A stretch of DNA of 64,000 bases from Pseudomonas subflava. Its GTDB lineage: Bacteria > Pseudomonadota > Gammaproteobacteria > Pseudomonadales > Pseudomonadaceae. Under the pieces are notes generated by a model that was given only the letters and a program-made list of their open reading frames with translations, did not search any database and had not been told where the DNA came from. This document shows, piece after piece, positions 57,655-64,000 of the stretch (positions are counted from its first letter, which is position 1; every line of letters begins with the position of its first letter). The DNA lies in contig NZ_JAMXBF010000001.1 of NCBI RefSeq assembly GCF_023823685.1, positions 62,001 to 126,000 of the forward strand, read 5' to 3'. A program made the position numbers and the translations under genes.

Positions 57655-58620
57655 ATGGATGACAAGCCCAAACTGCTCGATCAGGTGCGCGAGCAAATTC
57701 GCCTGCGACACTATTCGATTCGCACTGAAACTGTCTATCTGGAGTGGGTGAAGCGGTTTATCCGCTTTCATAAATATCGCCATCCTCAGGAGATGGGCGC
57801 GGCCGAGGTGGAGGCGTTTCTGAGTGATCTGGCGGTGCGCCGGGATGTCTCGGCATCCACGCAGAACCAGGCGCTGTCGGCGATTCTCTTTCTTTACAAG
57901 CAGGTGCTGCAGGTCGAATTGCCCTGGATGGACGGGGTGATTAGGGCGCGCAGGCCGCAGCGTTTACCGGTGGTGCTGACGCGGGAGGAAGTGGCGAGCG
58001 TGTTGGCGCAGTTGGATGGGACGCTTTGGCTGGTGGCCAGTCTGTTGTATGGCTCGGGTATGCGGTTGATGGAGGTGCTGCGTCTGCGGGTCAAGGATGT
58101 CGAGTTTGCTCGTTGCGAGATTCTGATTCGCGACGGTAAAGGACAGAAGGATCGGGTGACCATGTTGCCGCGCAAATTAGTGGCGCCCTTGCAGTTGCAT
58201 CTGGAGCGGGTGCGGGCGCTACACGCCCAGGATTTGCAGGAGGGGTTCGGGCGGGCAAACTTGCCACACGCATTGGCTCGCAAGTATCCGAATGCAGCTG
58301 CCGAATGGGCCTGGCAGTTCGTGTTTCCTTCGGTCAACCGTTCTGCAGACCCGCGTTCAGGCGGAATCTTTCGCCATCATTTGCATGAGAAGACCATACA
58401 GCGAGCCATCCGCAACGCGGTGCGGCGGGTAGGGCTGCACAAGCCGGCCACGCCGCACACGCTGCGCCACTCCTTTGCCACGCATCTGCTCGAGAGCGGT
58501 CAGGATATCCGCACCGTGCAGGAGCTCCTGGGGCATTCGGACGTGAAGACGACGCAGATCTACACCCATGTGCTCAATCGTGGCGGCATGGGGGTGTTGA
58601 GTCCGTTGGATCGGGTGTGA
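57655..58620 (+). CDS. intI: integron integrase IntI (tyrosine recombinase)
   Basis: A 321-aa tyrosine recombinase with the complete catalytic set: Arg137 ('[10 protein letters not shown]'), His268 and Arg271 ('[12 protein letters not shown]'), His294 ('[11 protein letters not shown]') and Tyr303 ('TQIYTHV'). The integron-specific insertion lies at about residues 203-226 ('[20 protein letters not shown]'), which separates IntI from XerC/D. It recombines attI and attC to capture and excise cassettes. ATG 57655 has GGAG upstream; in-frame ATG 57625 is an alternative. The sequence is like P. stutzeri-group chromosomal IntI proteins. The gene runs opposite to the cassettes, as usual. No premature stops, so it is probably active. 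Confidence 0.95.
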   Translation: MDDKPKLLDQVREQIRLRHYSIRTETVYLEWVKRFIRFHKYRHPQEMGAAEVEAFLSDLAVRRDVSASTQNQALSAILFLYKQVLQVELPWMDGVIRARRPQRLPVVLTREEVASVLAQLDGTLWLVASLLYGSGMRLMEVLRLRVKDVEFARCEILIRDGKGQKDRVTMLPRKLVAPLQLHLERVRALHAQDLQEGFGRANLPHALARKYPNAAAEWAWQFVFPSVNRSADPRSGGIFRHHLHEKTIQRAIRNAVRRVGLHKPATPHTLRHSFATHLLESGQDIRTVQELLGHSDVKTTQIYTHVLNRGGMGVLSPLDRV

Positions 58621-58800
58621 GCTGGGGTGGGGGGCGTGGAGGCGTTATCGTGGCTGAAGCCACTCCTATAGGATGGGCCGGCCCTGGGCACTGCTGTCGC
58701 GGCCAAGGCCCCTCCTACGGAGCGAGCTGGTGCATCGCGGCTGAAGCGGAATGCCGCCCAGCCGTTCCCACTAGAGCTGCGGCTGGGATAGCCCTTGAAC

Positions 58801-58832
58801 AAGAGGCCCCGCATTGCGCGGGGCTTCTTTTT
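58801..58832. terminator. terminator between intI and rimO
   Basis: GCCCCGC-ATTGC-GCGGGGC followed by TTCTTTTTAT on the plus strand. Upstream, 58625-58790 holds GC-rich short-repeat sequence but no gene. Confidence 0.8.
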
Positions 58833-58844
58833 ATACCTTAGCGC

Positions 58845-60167
58845 TTAGACCAGCTCGGCCCAGAGGTCGTACTCGTCGGCGTCGGTGATGCGCACGCGCA
58901 CCTTGTCGCCCGGCTGCACGGTGGTGGAGTCGATGAACACGCTGCCGTCAATTTCCGGGGCATCGGCCCAGGAGCGGGCGACGGCGCCTTCGTGGTCGAC
59001 TTCATCGACCAGCACTTCGATCTCGGTACCGATCTTGCGCTGCAGGCGCGAGGTGGAGATCGCCTGCTGATGCGCCATGAAGCGCTCCCAACGGTCCTGC
59101 TTCACGTCGTCCGGTACCGGCTCCAGGCCCAGGTCGTTCGCCGGGGCGCCGTCCACCGGGCTGTACTGGAAACAGCCGACGCGGTCGAGCTGGGCTTCGG
59201 TCAGCCAGTCCAGCAGGTACTGGAAGTCTTCTTCGGTCTCGCCGGGGAAGCCGACGATGAAGGTGGAGCGAATGGTCAGTTCCGGGCAGATCTCGCGCCA
59301 GGACTTGATGCGCGCCAGGGTCTTGTCCTCGAAGGCCGGGCGCTTCATGGCCTTGAGCACTTTCGGGCTGGCGTGCTGGAAGGGGATGTCCAGGTACGGC
59401 AGCAGCTTGCCGGCGGCCATCAGCGGGATCACGTCGTCCACGTTCGGGTACGGGTAGACGTAGTGCAGGCGCACCCACACGCCCATGCTGGAGAGCGCCT
59501 CGCACAGCTCCTTCATGCGCGTCTTGACCGGCTGGCCTTCCCAGAAGTCGGTCTTGTACTTGAGGTCTACGCCGTAGGCGCTGGTGTCCTGGCTGATCAC
59601 CAGGATCTCCTTGACCCCGGCCTTGACCAGGCGCTGGGCCTCGGACAGCACGTCTCCCACCGGGCGGCTGACCAGCCTGCCGCGCATGGACGGAATGATG
59701 CAGAAGGCGCAGCTGTGATTGCAGCCCTCGGAAATCTTCAGGTAGGCGTAGTGGCGCGGGGTGAGCTTGATGCCCTGCGGTGGCACCAGGTCGACGTAGG
59801 GGTTGTGGTCGACCCTGGGCGGGATCACCTCGTGCACGGCATTGACCACCTGCTCGTACTGCTGCGGGCCGGTGACGGCCAGCACGCTCGGATGCACGTC
59901 GCGGATGGCGTTTTCGGACACGCCCATGCAGCCGGTGACGATCACCTTGCCGTTCTCGGCGATGGCCTCGCCGATGGTGTCCAGCGACTCGGCCTTGGCG
60001 CTGTCGATGAAGCCGCATGTGTTGACCACCACCACGTCGGCGTCCTCGTAGGTGGGCACGATCTCGTAACCCTCCAGGCGCAGCTGGGTGAGGATGCGTT
60101 CGGAATCGACGGTGGCCTTCGGGCAACCCAGGCTGACGAATCCGACTTTCGGTGTGGCGGTGGACAT
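58845..60167 (-). CDS. rimO: ribosomal protein S12 methylthiotransferase RimO
   Basis: A 440-aa radical-SAM enzyme. N-terminal MTTase domain '[22 protein letters not shown]' with Cys in '[12 protein letters not shown]' and 'VIVTGCMGV'; radical-SAM CxxxCxxC in '[20 protein letters not shown]'; C-terminal TRAM domain '[28 protein letters not shown]'. It methylthiolates Asp88 of ribosomal protein S12. Full length and ordinary. Confidence 0.97.
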   Translation of the reverse strand: MSTATPKVGFVSLGCPKATVDSERILTQLRLEGYEIVPTYEDADVVVVNTCGFIDSAKAESLDTIGEAIAENGKVIVTGCMGVSENAIRDVHPSVLAVTGPQQYEQVVNAVHEVIPPRVDHNPYVDLVPPQGIKLTPRHYAYLKISEGCNHSCAFCIIPSMRGRLVSRPVGDVLSEAQRLVKAGVKEILVISQDTSAYGVDLKYKTDFWEGQPVKTRMKELCEALSSMGVWVRLHYVYPYPNVDDVIPLMAAGKLLPYLDIPFQHASPKVLKAMKRPAFEDKTLARIKSWREICPELTIRSTFIVGFPGETEEDFQYLLDWLTEAQLDRVGCFQYSPVDGAPANDLGLEPVPDDVKQDRWERFMAHQQAISTSRLQRKIGTEIEVLVDEVDHEGAVARSWADAPEIDGSVFIDSTTVQPGDKVRVRITDADEYDLWAELV

Positions 60168-60370
60168 CGGTGGCTAACCTCAAACGGGCGCTCGGGAGGG
60201 CGCCTCTGATCAAAAAGTGCGCAATTCTAGCGGCAGGTCGCGGACTTGAACAGCCTGGGCGGGCAACTCATCTAAGCTGTGCCGAGCGGCCTGTGCGGTT
60301 CTGCGATGGCCCTGGCTCGGGCCGCGCGACGGTGGCAGGATGCGCACCACTCGTCCGGATGGAGTCCTTC

Positions 60371-62269
60371 ATGAGCGAAGTCGTCGCCGATCACGCCAAA
60401 TCCTCCCATGCCTCGTCCGCCATCGGCCTGCTGGTCGGCGCGGTGGGCGTGGTCTACGGCGACATCGGCACCAGCCCGCTGTACACCCTCAAGGAGGTGT
60501 TCAACGGCGGCTACGGCGTGCAGGTCAACCACGAAGGCGTGCTCGGTGTGCTGTCGCTGATCTTCTGGTCGCTGATCTGGGTGGTGTCGCTCAAGTACGT
60601 GCTGTTCGTGCTGCGCGCGGACAACCAGGGCGAGGGCGGGGTGATGGCGCTCACCGCGCTGGCCAGCCGCGCCGCCTCCGCGCATCCGCGGCTGAAACTG
60701 GTACTGGTGCTGCTCGGGCTGTTCGGCGCCGGGCTGTTCTACGGCGACAGCATGATCACCCCGGCCATCTCCGTGCTCTCGGCGGTGGAGGGCCTGGAGA
60801 TCGCCTTCGACGGCCTGGAGCACTGGGTGGTGCCCTTGGCGCTGATCCTGCTGGTGGGCCTGTTCCTGATCCAGAAGCACGGCACGGCGCGCATCGGCAT
60901 TCTGTTTGGCCCGGTGATGCTGCTCTGGTTCGCCGCGCTGGGCGCGCTGGGCGTGTACGGCATCCTGCACCAGCCGCAGGTGCTGCAGGCGCTCAATCCG
61001 TACTGGTGCATCCATTTCTTCATCGCCCACCCGGGCATTGGCGTGGCCATTCTCGGCGCGGTGGTGCTGGCGCTGACCGGCGCCGAGGCGCTGTACGCAG
61101 ACATGGGCCACTTCGGCCGCAAGCCGATCGCCCGCGCCTGGTTCCTGCTGGTGCTGCCGGGCCTGGTGCTTAACTACTTCGGCCAGGGCGCGATGCTGCT
61201 GGAGAACCCGGCGGCGGCGCGCAATCCCTTCTATCTATTGGCGCCGGGCTGGGCGTTGCTGCCGCTGGTGGGCCTGGCCACCTGCGCCACCATCATCGCC
61301 TCCCAGGCGGTGATCTCCGGCGCGTTCTCGCTGACTCGCCAGGCCATCCAGCTCGGCTACATCCCGCGCATGCAGATCCAGCACACCTCGGATGCCGAGC
61401 AGGGGCAGATCTACATCCCGGCGGTGAACTGGTCACTGATGACCGCGGTGGTGCTGCTGGTACTGGGCTTTGGCTCGTCCGACGCCCTGGCCGCCGCCTA
61501 TGGCGTGGCGGTGACCGGCACCATGCTGATCACTACATTGCTGTCGGCGGCCGTGGTGCTGCTGTTGTGGAAGGCGCCGCGCTGGATCGCCATCCCCGCG
61601 CTGCTGGCGTTCTTCCTGGTGGACGCGCTGTTCTTCGCCGCCAACGTGCCGAAGATCGTCGAAGGCGGCGCCTTCCCGGTGATCGCCGGGCTGGCGGTGT
61701 TCGTGCTGATGACCACCTGGAAGCGCGGCCGCCACCTGCTGGTGGAACGCCTGGACGACAACGCGCTGCCGCTGCCGATCTTCATCTCCAGCATCCGCAG
61801 CCAGCCGCCGCACCGGGTGCGCGGCACCGCGGTGTTCCTCACCGCGCGCTCGGACGCCGTGCCCCACGCGCTGCTGCACAACCTGCTGCACAACCAGGTG
61901 CTGCACGAGCAGATCGTGCTGTTGACGGTGGTCAGCGAGGACGAGCCGCGCCTGGCGCCGGAGCGGCGCTTCGAGGTGGAGGCCTATGGCGACGGCTTTT
62001 TCCGGGTGATCCTGCACTTCGGCTTCATGGAAGAAACGGACGTGCCGGCGGCCCTGCGCCTGTGCCATCTGGATGCACTCGACTTCAGCCCGATGAGCAC
62101 CACCTGGTTCCTCAGCCGCGAGACGGTGGTGGCGAGCAAGCGCTTCGGCATGGCGCGCTGGCGCGAGGCGCTGTTCGCCTTTCTGCTGCGCAACGCCAAC
62201 AGCAACCTGCGCTTCTTCAGGCTGCCGCTGAACCGGGTGATCGAGCTGGGGACTCAGGTCGAGATCTGA
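60371..62269 (+). CDS. kup: KUP-family potassium uptake protein
   Basis: A 632-aa K+/H+ symporter with about 12 transmembrane segments. '[20 protein letters not shown]' near the N-terminus, '[25 protein letters not shown]' and '[18 protein letters not shown]' are KUP signatures. The cytoplasmic C-terminal third starts near '[14 protein letters not shown]'. GGAG precedes ATG 60371, which gives the usual family length. Confidence 0.96.
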   Translation: MSEVVADHAKSSHASSAIGLLVGAVGVVYGDIGTSPLYTLKEVFNGGYGVQVNHEGVLGVLSLIFWSLIWVVSLKYVLFVLRADNQGEGGVMALTALASRAASAHPRLKLVLVLLGLFGAGLFYGDSMITPAISVLSAVEGLEIAFDGLEHWVVPLALILLVGLFLIQKHGTARIGILFGPVMLLWFAALGALGVYGILHQPQVLQALNPYWCIHFFIAHPGIGVAILGAVVLALTGAEALYADMGHFGRKPIARAWFLLVLPGLVLNYFGQGAMLLENPAAARNPFYLLAPGWALLPLVGLATCATIIASQAVISGAFSLTRQAIQLGYIPRMQIQHTSDAEQGQIYIPAVNWSLMTAVVLLVLGFGSSDALAAAYGVAVTGTMLITTLLSAAVVLLLWKAPRWIAIPALLAFFLVDALFFAANVPKIVEGGAFPVIAGLAVFVLMTTWKRGRHLLVERLDDNALPLPIFISSIRSQPPHRVRGTAVFLTARSDAVPHALLHNLLHNQVLHEQIVLLTVVSEDEPRLAPERRFEVEAYGDGFFRVILHFGFMEETDVPAALRLCHLDALDFSPMSTTWFLSRETVVASKRFGMARWREALFAFLLRNANSNLRFFRLPLNRVIELGTQVEI

Positions 62270-62288
62270 CCTGGGTGAGTGTGCGTCG

Positions 62289-63038
62289 CTAGCGTTCGAC
62301 CAGGAACTTGCTGAGGAACTGGCGGGTGCGTTCTTCCTTCGGCGCGCTGAACAGCGTCCGGGCATCGCCCTGTTCGACGATCACGCCCTGGTCGATGAAC
62401 ACCGCGCGGTTGGCCACGTCGCGGGCGAAGCTCATCTCGTGGGTGACGATGACCATGGTGCGCTTCTCCTCAGCCAGGCCGCGGATGGTCGCCAGCACCT
62501 CGCCGACTAGCTCCGGGTCGAGGGCCGAGGTGGGCTCGTCGAACAGGATCACGTCCGGCTGCATGGCCAGGGCGCGGGCGATGGCCACGCGTTGCTGCTG
62601 GCCGCCGGAGAGGCGCTTGGGGTAGGCGTCTTCCTTGCCGCTCAGGCCGACCTTAGCGAGCAGCGCGCGGGCGCGCTCGACGGCCTGGGCGCGCGGCTCC
62701 TTCTTCACCTGTACCGGGCCCTCGATGACGTTCTCGAGGGCGGTGCGGTGGGGGAACAGATTGAAGTTCTGAAACACGAAGCCGACGTGCTGGCGCAGCT
62801 TGCGCACCAGGCCCTGCTGGGCCTTGAGCGGTTTGTCCGCGTCAATGGCGATACTGCCGACGGTTATCTGCCCGCCGCTGGGCTCTTCCAGCAGGTTGAG
62901 GCAGCGCAGCAGGGTGGTCTTGCCCGAGCCGCTGGGGCCGATGATGGCCACCACTTCGCCGGGCGCGACGTCCAGGTCGATGCCCTTGAGTACTTCCTGG
63001 CCCTTGAAGGCCTTTCTCAGGTTGCGGACGGAAATCAT
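62289..63038 (-). CDS. tcyN: cystine/amino-acid ABC transporter ATPase
   Basis: A 249-aa ABC ATPase: Walker A '[17 protein letters not shown]', Q-loop '[19 protein letters not shown]', signature '[17 protein letters not shown]', Walker B '[13 protein letters not shown]' and H-loop 'VIVTHEMSF'. Polar amino-acid type. Its ATG overlaps the permease stop (TGATG), giving the binding protein - permease - ATPase order of the FliY-YecS-YecC (TcyJ-TcyL-TcyN) cystine system. Confidence 0.88.
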   Translation of the reverse strand: MISVRNLRKAFKGQEVLKGIDLDVAPGEVVAIIGPSGSGKTTLLRCLNLLEEPSGGQITVGSIAIDADKPLKAQQGLVRKLRQHVGFVFQNFNLFPHRTALENVIEGPVQVKKEPRAQAVERARALLAKVGLSGKEDAYPKRLSGGQQQRVAIARALAMQPDVILFDEPTSALDPELVGEVLATIRGLAEEKRTMVIVTHEMSFARDVANRAVFIDQGVIVEQGDARTLFSAPKEERTRQFLSKFLVER

Positions 63039-63706
63039 CAGGAGTCCTGCTCGTGCCGGTTGACCCGCGCCTCCAGGCGCGACTGGAAGTGCGCGAGGAT
63101 GCTGGCCAGCACCCAGTAGATCAGCGCGGCGGCTAGGTACATGGTGAAGATCTCGAAGGTGCGCGCGGTGATCAGCTGTGCCTGGCGGAACAGTTCCGGT
63201 ACCTGGATGGTGGCGGCCAGGGCGGTGTCCTTGACCAGCGAGATGAAGCTGTTGCCCAGTGGCGGCAGCGCGGTGCGCGCGGCCTGGGGCAGGATGGCGC
63301 GGTACAGGGTCTGCGCCTTGCCCATTCCGATGCTCGCCGCCGCCTCCCACTGACCGCGGTCGATGGAGGCGATGGCGGCGCGCAGAATCTCGGAGGTATA
63401 CGCGCCCATGTTCAGCGAGAAGCCGATCAGGGCGGCGGTCAGCGGCTCCAGCTGGAGACCCAGCTGGGGCAGGCCGTAATAGATCATGAACAGCTGGACC
63501 AGCAGCGGCGTGCCGCGGAAGAACGAGACGTAGATCCGCGACAGCCACTGCAGCGGCCAGTAGCCGTACAGCCGCAGCAGGGCCAGGGCGAAGCCGAGCA
63601 GCAGTCCGAAGAACATGCCGCCCAGGCTCAGTACCACGGTCCATATCGTGCCCTTCAGCAGGAAGGGCAGGGAGTCCAGCGCGAGCTGCAGGCTGCTTTC
63701 GATCAT
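63038..63706 (-). CDS. tcyL: cystine ABC transporter permease
   Basis: A 222-aa inner-membrane permease with the HisMQ-type EAA loop ('[41 protein letters not shown]') and about five transmembrane segments. The N-terminus '[36 protein letters not shown]' and the end '[27 protein letters not shown]' agree closely with remembered E. coli YecS (TcyL). Its start overlaps the binding-protein stop (ATGA). Confidence 0.9.
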   Translation of the reverse strand: MIESSLQLALDSLPFLLKGTIWTVVLSLGGMFFGLLLGFALALLRLYGYWPLQWLSRIYVSFFRGTPLLVQLFMIYYGLPQLGLQLEPLTAALIGFSLNMGAYTSEILRAAIASIDRGQWEAAASIGMGKAQTLYRAILPQAARTALPPLGNSFISLVKDTALAATIQVPELFRQAQLITARTFEIFTMYLAAALIYWVLASILAHFQSRLEARVNRHEQDS

Positions 63707-64000
63707 TGGGTGACGTCAGCCTTGAACCACTTTTCCGACAGTTGCTTGAGGGTGCCGTCGGCCTTCAGCTTGGCGATGGCCTTGTCGATGGCCGCCAGCA
63801 GCTCGGGGTTGCCCTTGCGCAGCGCCACGCCCGACTCCTGGCGGGAGAAGGCGTCGCCGGCCACGGCCAGGCGGCCGCCGGTCTTCTCGACCATCTCGAA
63901 GGCGGCCAGGCGATCCACCAGGATCACGTCGATGCGGCCCACGGCCAGGTCCTGGAACTTAGTCGGGTCGTCGTCGTAGGTGCGGATGTCGGCCTGCGGC
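63703..64000 (-). CDS. tcyJ: cystine-type solute-binding protein, N-terminus outside window
   Basis: Only the C-terminal 98 residues are inside the window ('[27 protein letters not shown]' through '[15 protein letters not shown]'). They fit the family 3 solute-binding fold that delivers ligand to the adjacent permease. The gene continues beyond 64000. Specificity for cystine is inferred from the permease similarity. Confidence 0.82.
   Translation of the reverse strand, partial: PQADIRTYDDDPTKFQDLAVGRIDVILVDRLAAFEMVEKTGGRLAVAGDAFSRQESGVALRKGNPELLAAIDKAIAKLKADGTLKQLSEKWFKADVTQ

Noticed and set aside
57560-57655. LexA box upstream of intI
   Set aside because: No CTG-N10-CAG was found in the upstream stretch on either strand.
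54881-58620. Mobile class 1 integron
   Set aside because: No qacE-delta1, sul1, Tn402 genes or resistance cassettes; IntI looks like the Pseudomonas chromosomal type and host genes flank the array.

Overview
The window is chromosomal DNA from a high-GC gammaproteobacterium, almost certainly a Pseudomonas. The evidence is a close match to remembered Pseudomonas proteins (RhlG, FolX, FolM, AhpC/AhpF, Fpr with its divergent LysR partner), a gene order fumarase - GGDEF protein - ferredoxin reductase - enoyl-CoA hydratase - pyruvate kinase like that of P. aeruginosa, and a chromosomal integron of the Pseudomonas type. No rRNA or tRNA gene was seen. All identifications come from reading the sequence; no database search was run.

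Layout. (1) 1-9.7 kb: a catabolic cluster, somewhat less GC-rich than the rest. It holds an acyl-CoA synthetase (cut by the window edge), a fumarylacetoacetate-hydrolase-family protein with a Tat-like leader, a two-domain extradiol-dioxygenase-like protein, an MhpA-like FAD monooxygenase, a phytanoyl-CoA-dioxygenase-family enzyme, an SDR and three TetR regulators. It looks like a ring-hydroxylation, ring-cleavage and CoA-activation pathway for an unknown substrate. (2) 10-12.8 kb: a small stress island with manganese catalase, a DUF2061 membrane protein, an HhH protein and two DUF892 (YciF-like) genes, both broken. (3) 13-14.4 kb: a PL7 alginate-lyase-like lipoprotein and a conserved hypothetical. 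(4) 14.4-25.2 kb: a two-component cluster. A multi-PAS histidine kinase, catalase, two isochorismatase-fold hydrolases, an alpha/beta hydrolase and exported or membrane proteins lie on the minus strand. A FixJ-like regulator, a receiver-only protein, a hydrolase and an aldo/keto reductase lie on the plus strand. The intergenic region between the two arms carries two copies of a dyad motif. (5) 25-43.6 kb: mainly ordinary core genes (rhlG, dgt, ahpF/ahpC with a good OxyR-type site, PilZ, flavodoxin, folX/folM and others), plus a secreted Gly-Thr repeat protein and two families of tandem intergenic repeats. (6) 43.8-54.9 kb: fumarase, diguanylate cyclase, ferredoxin reductase, enoyl-CoA hydratase, a frameshifted small membrane gene, pyruvate kinase, small envelope proteins, a PilZ protein, finR/fpr, trmO and a VOC protein. 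(7) 54.9-58.6 kb: a chromosomal integron with a full-length IntI (plus strand) and six cassettes read away from it on the minus strand. Five attC sites are complete and the distal one is truncated. (8) 58.8-64 kb: rimO, kup and a cystine-type ABC transporter cut by the window edge.

Functional links. The peroxide-defence genes (Mn catalase, haem catalase, AhpCF, Fpr/FinR) are spread over four loci with apparently separate control. Cyclic-di-GMP signalling is represented by one diguanylate cyclase and two PilZ proteins. The most novel content is the integron, whose cassettes encode small proteins of unknown function (one HEPN-like, one lipoprotein-like, one membrane protein), followed by the kinase/FixJ hydrolase-catalase cluster and the Gly-Thr repeat protein.
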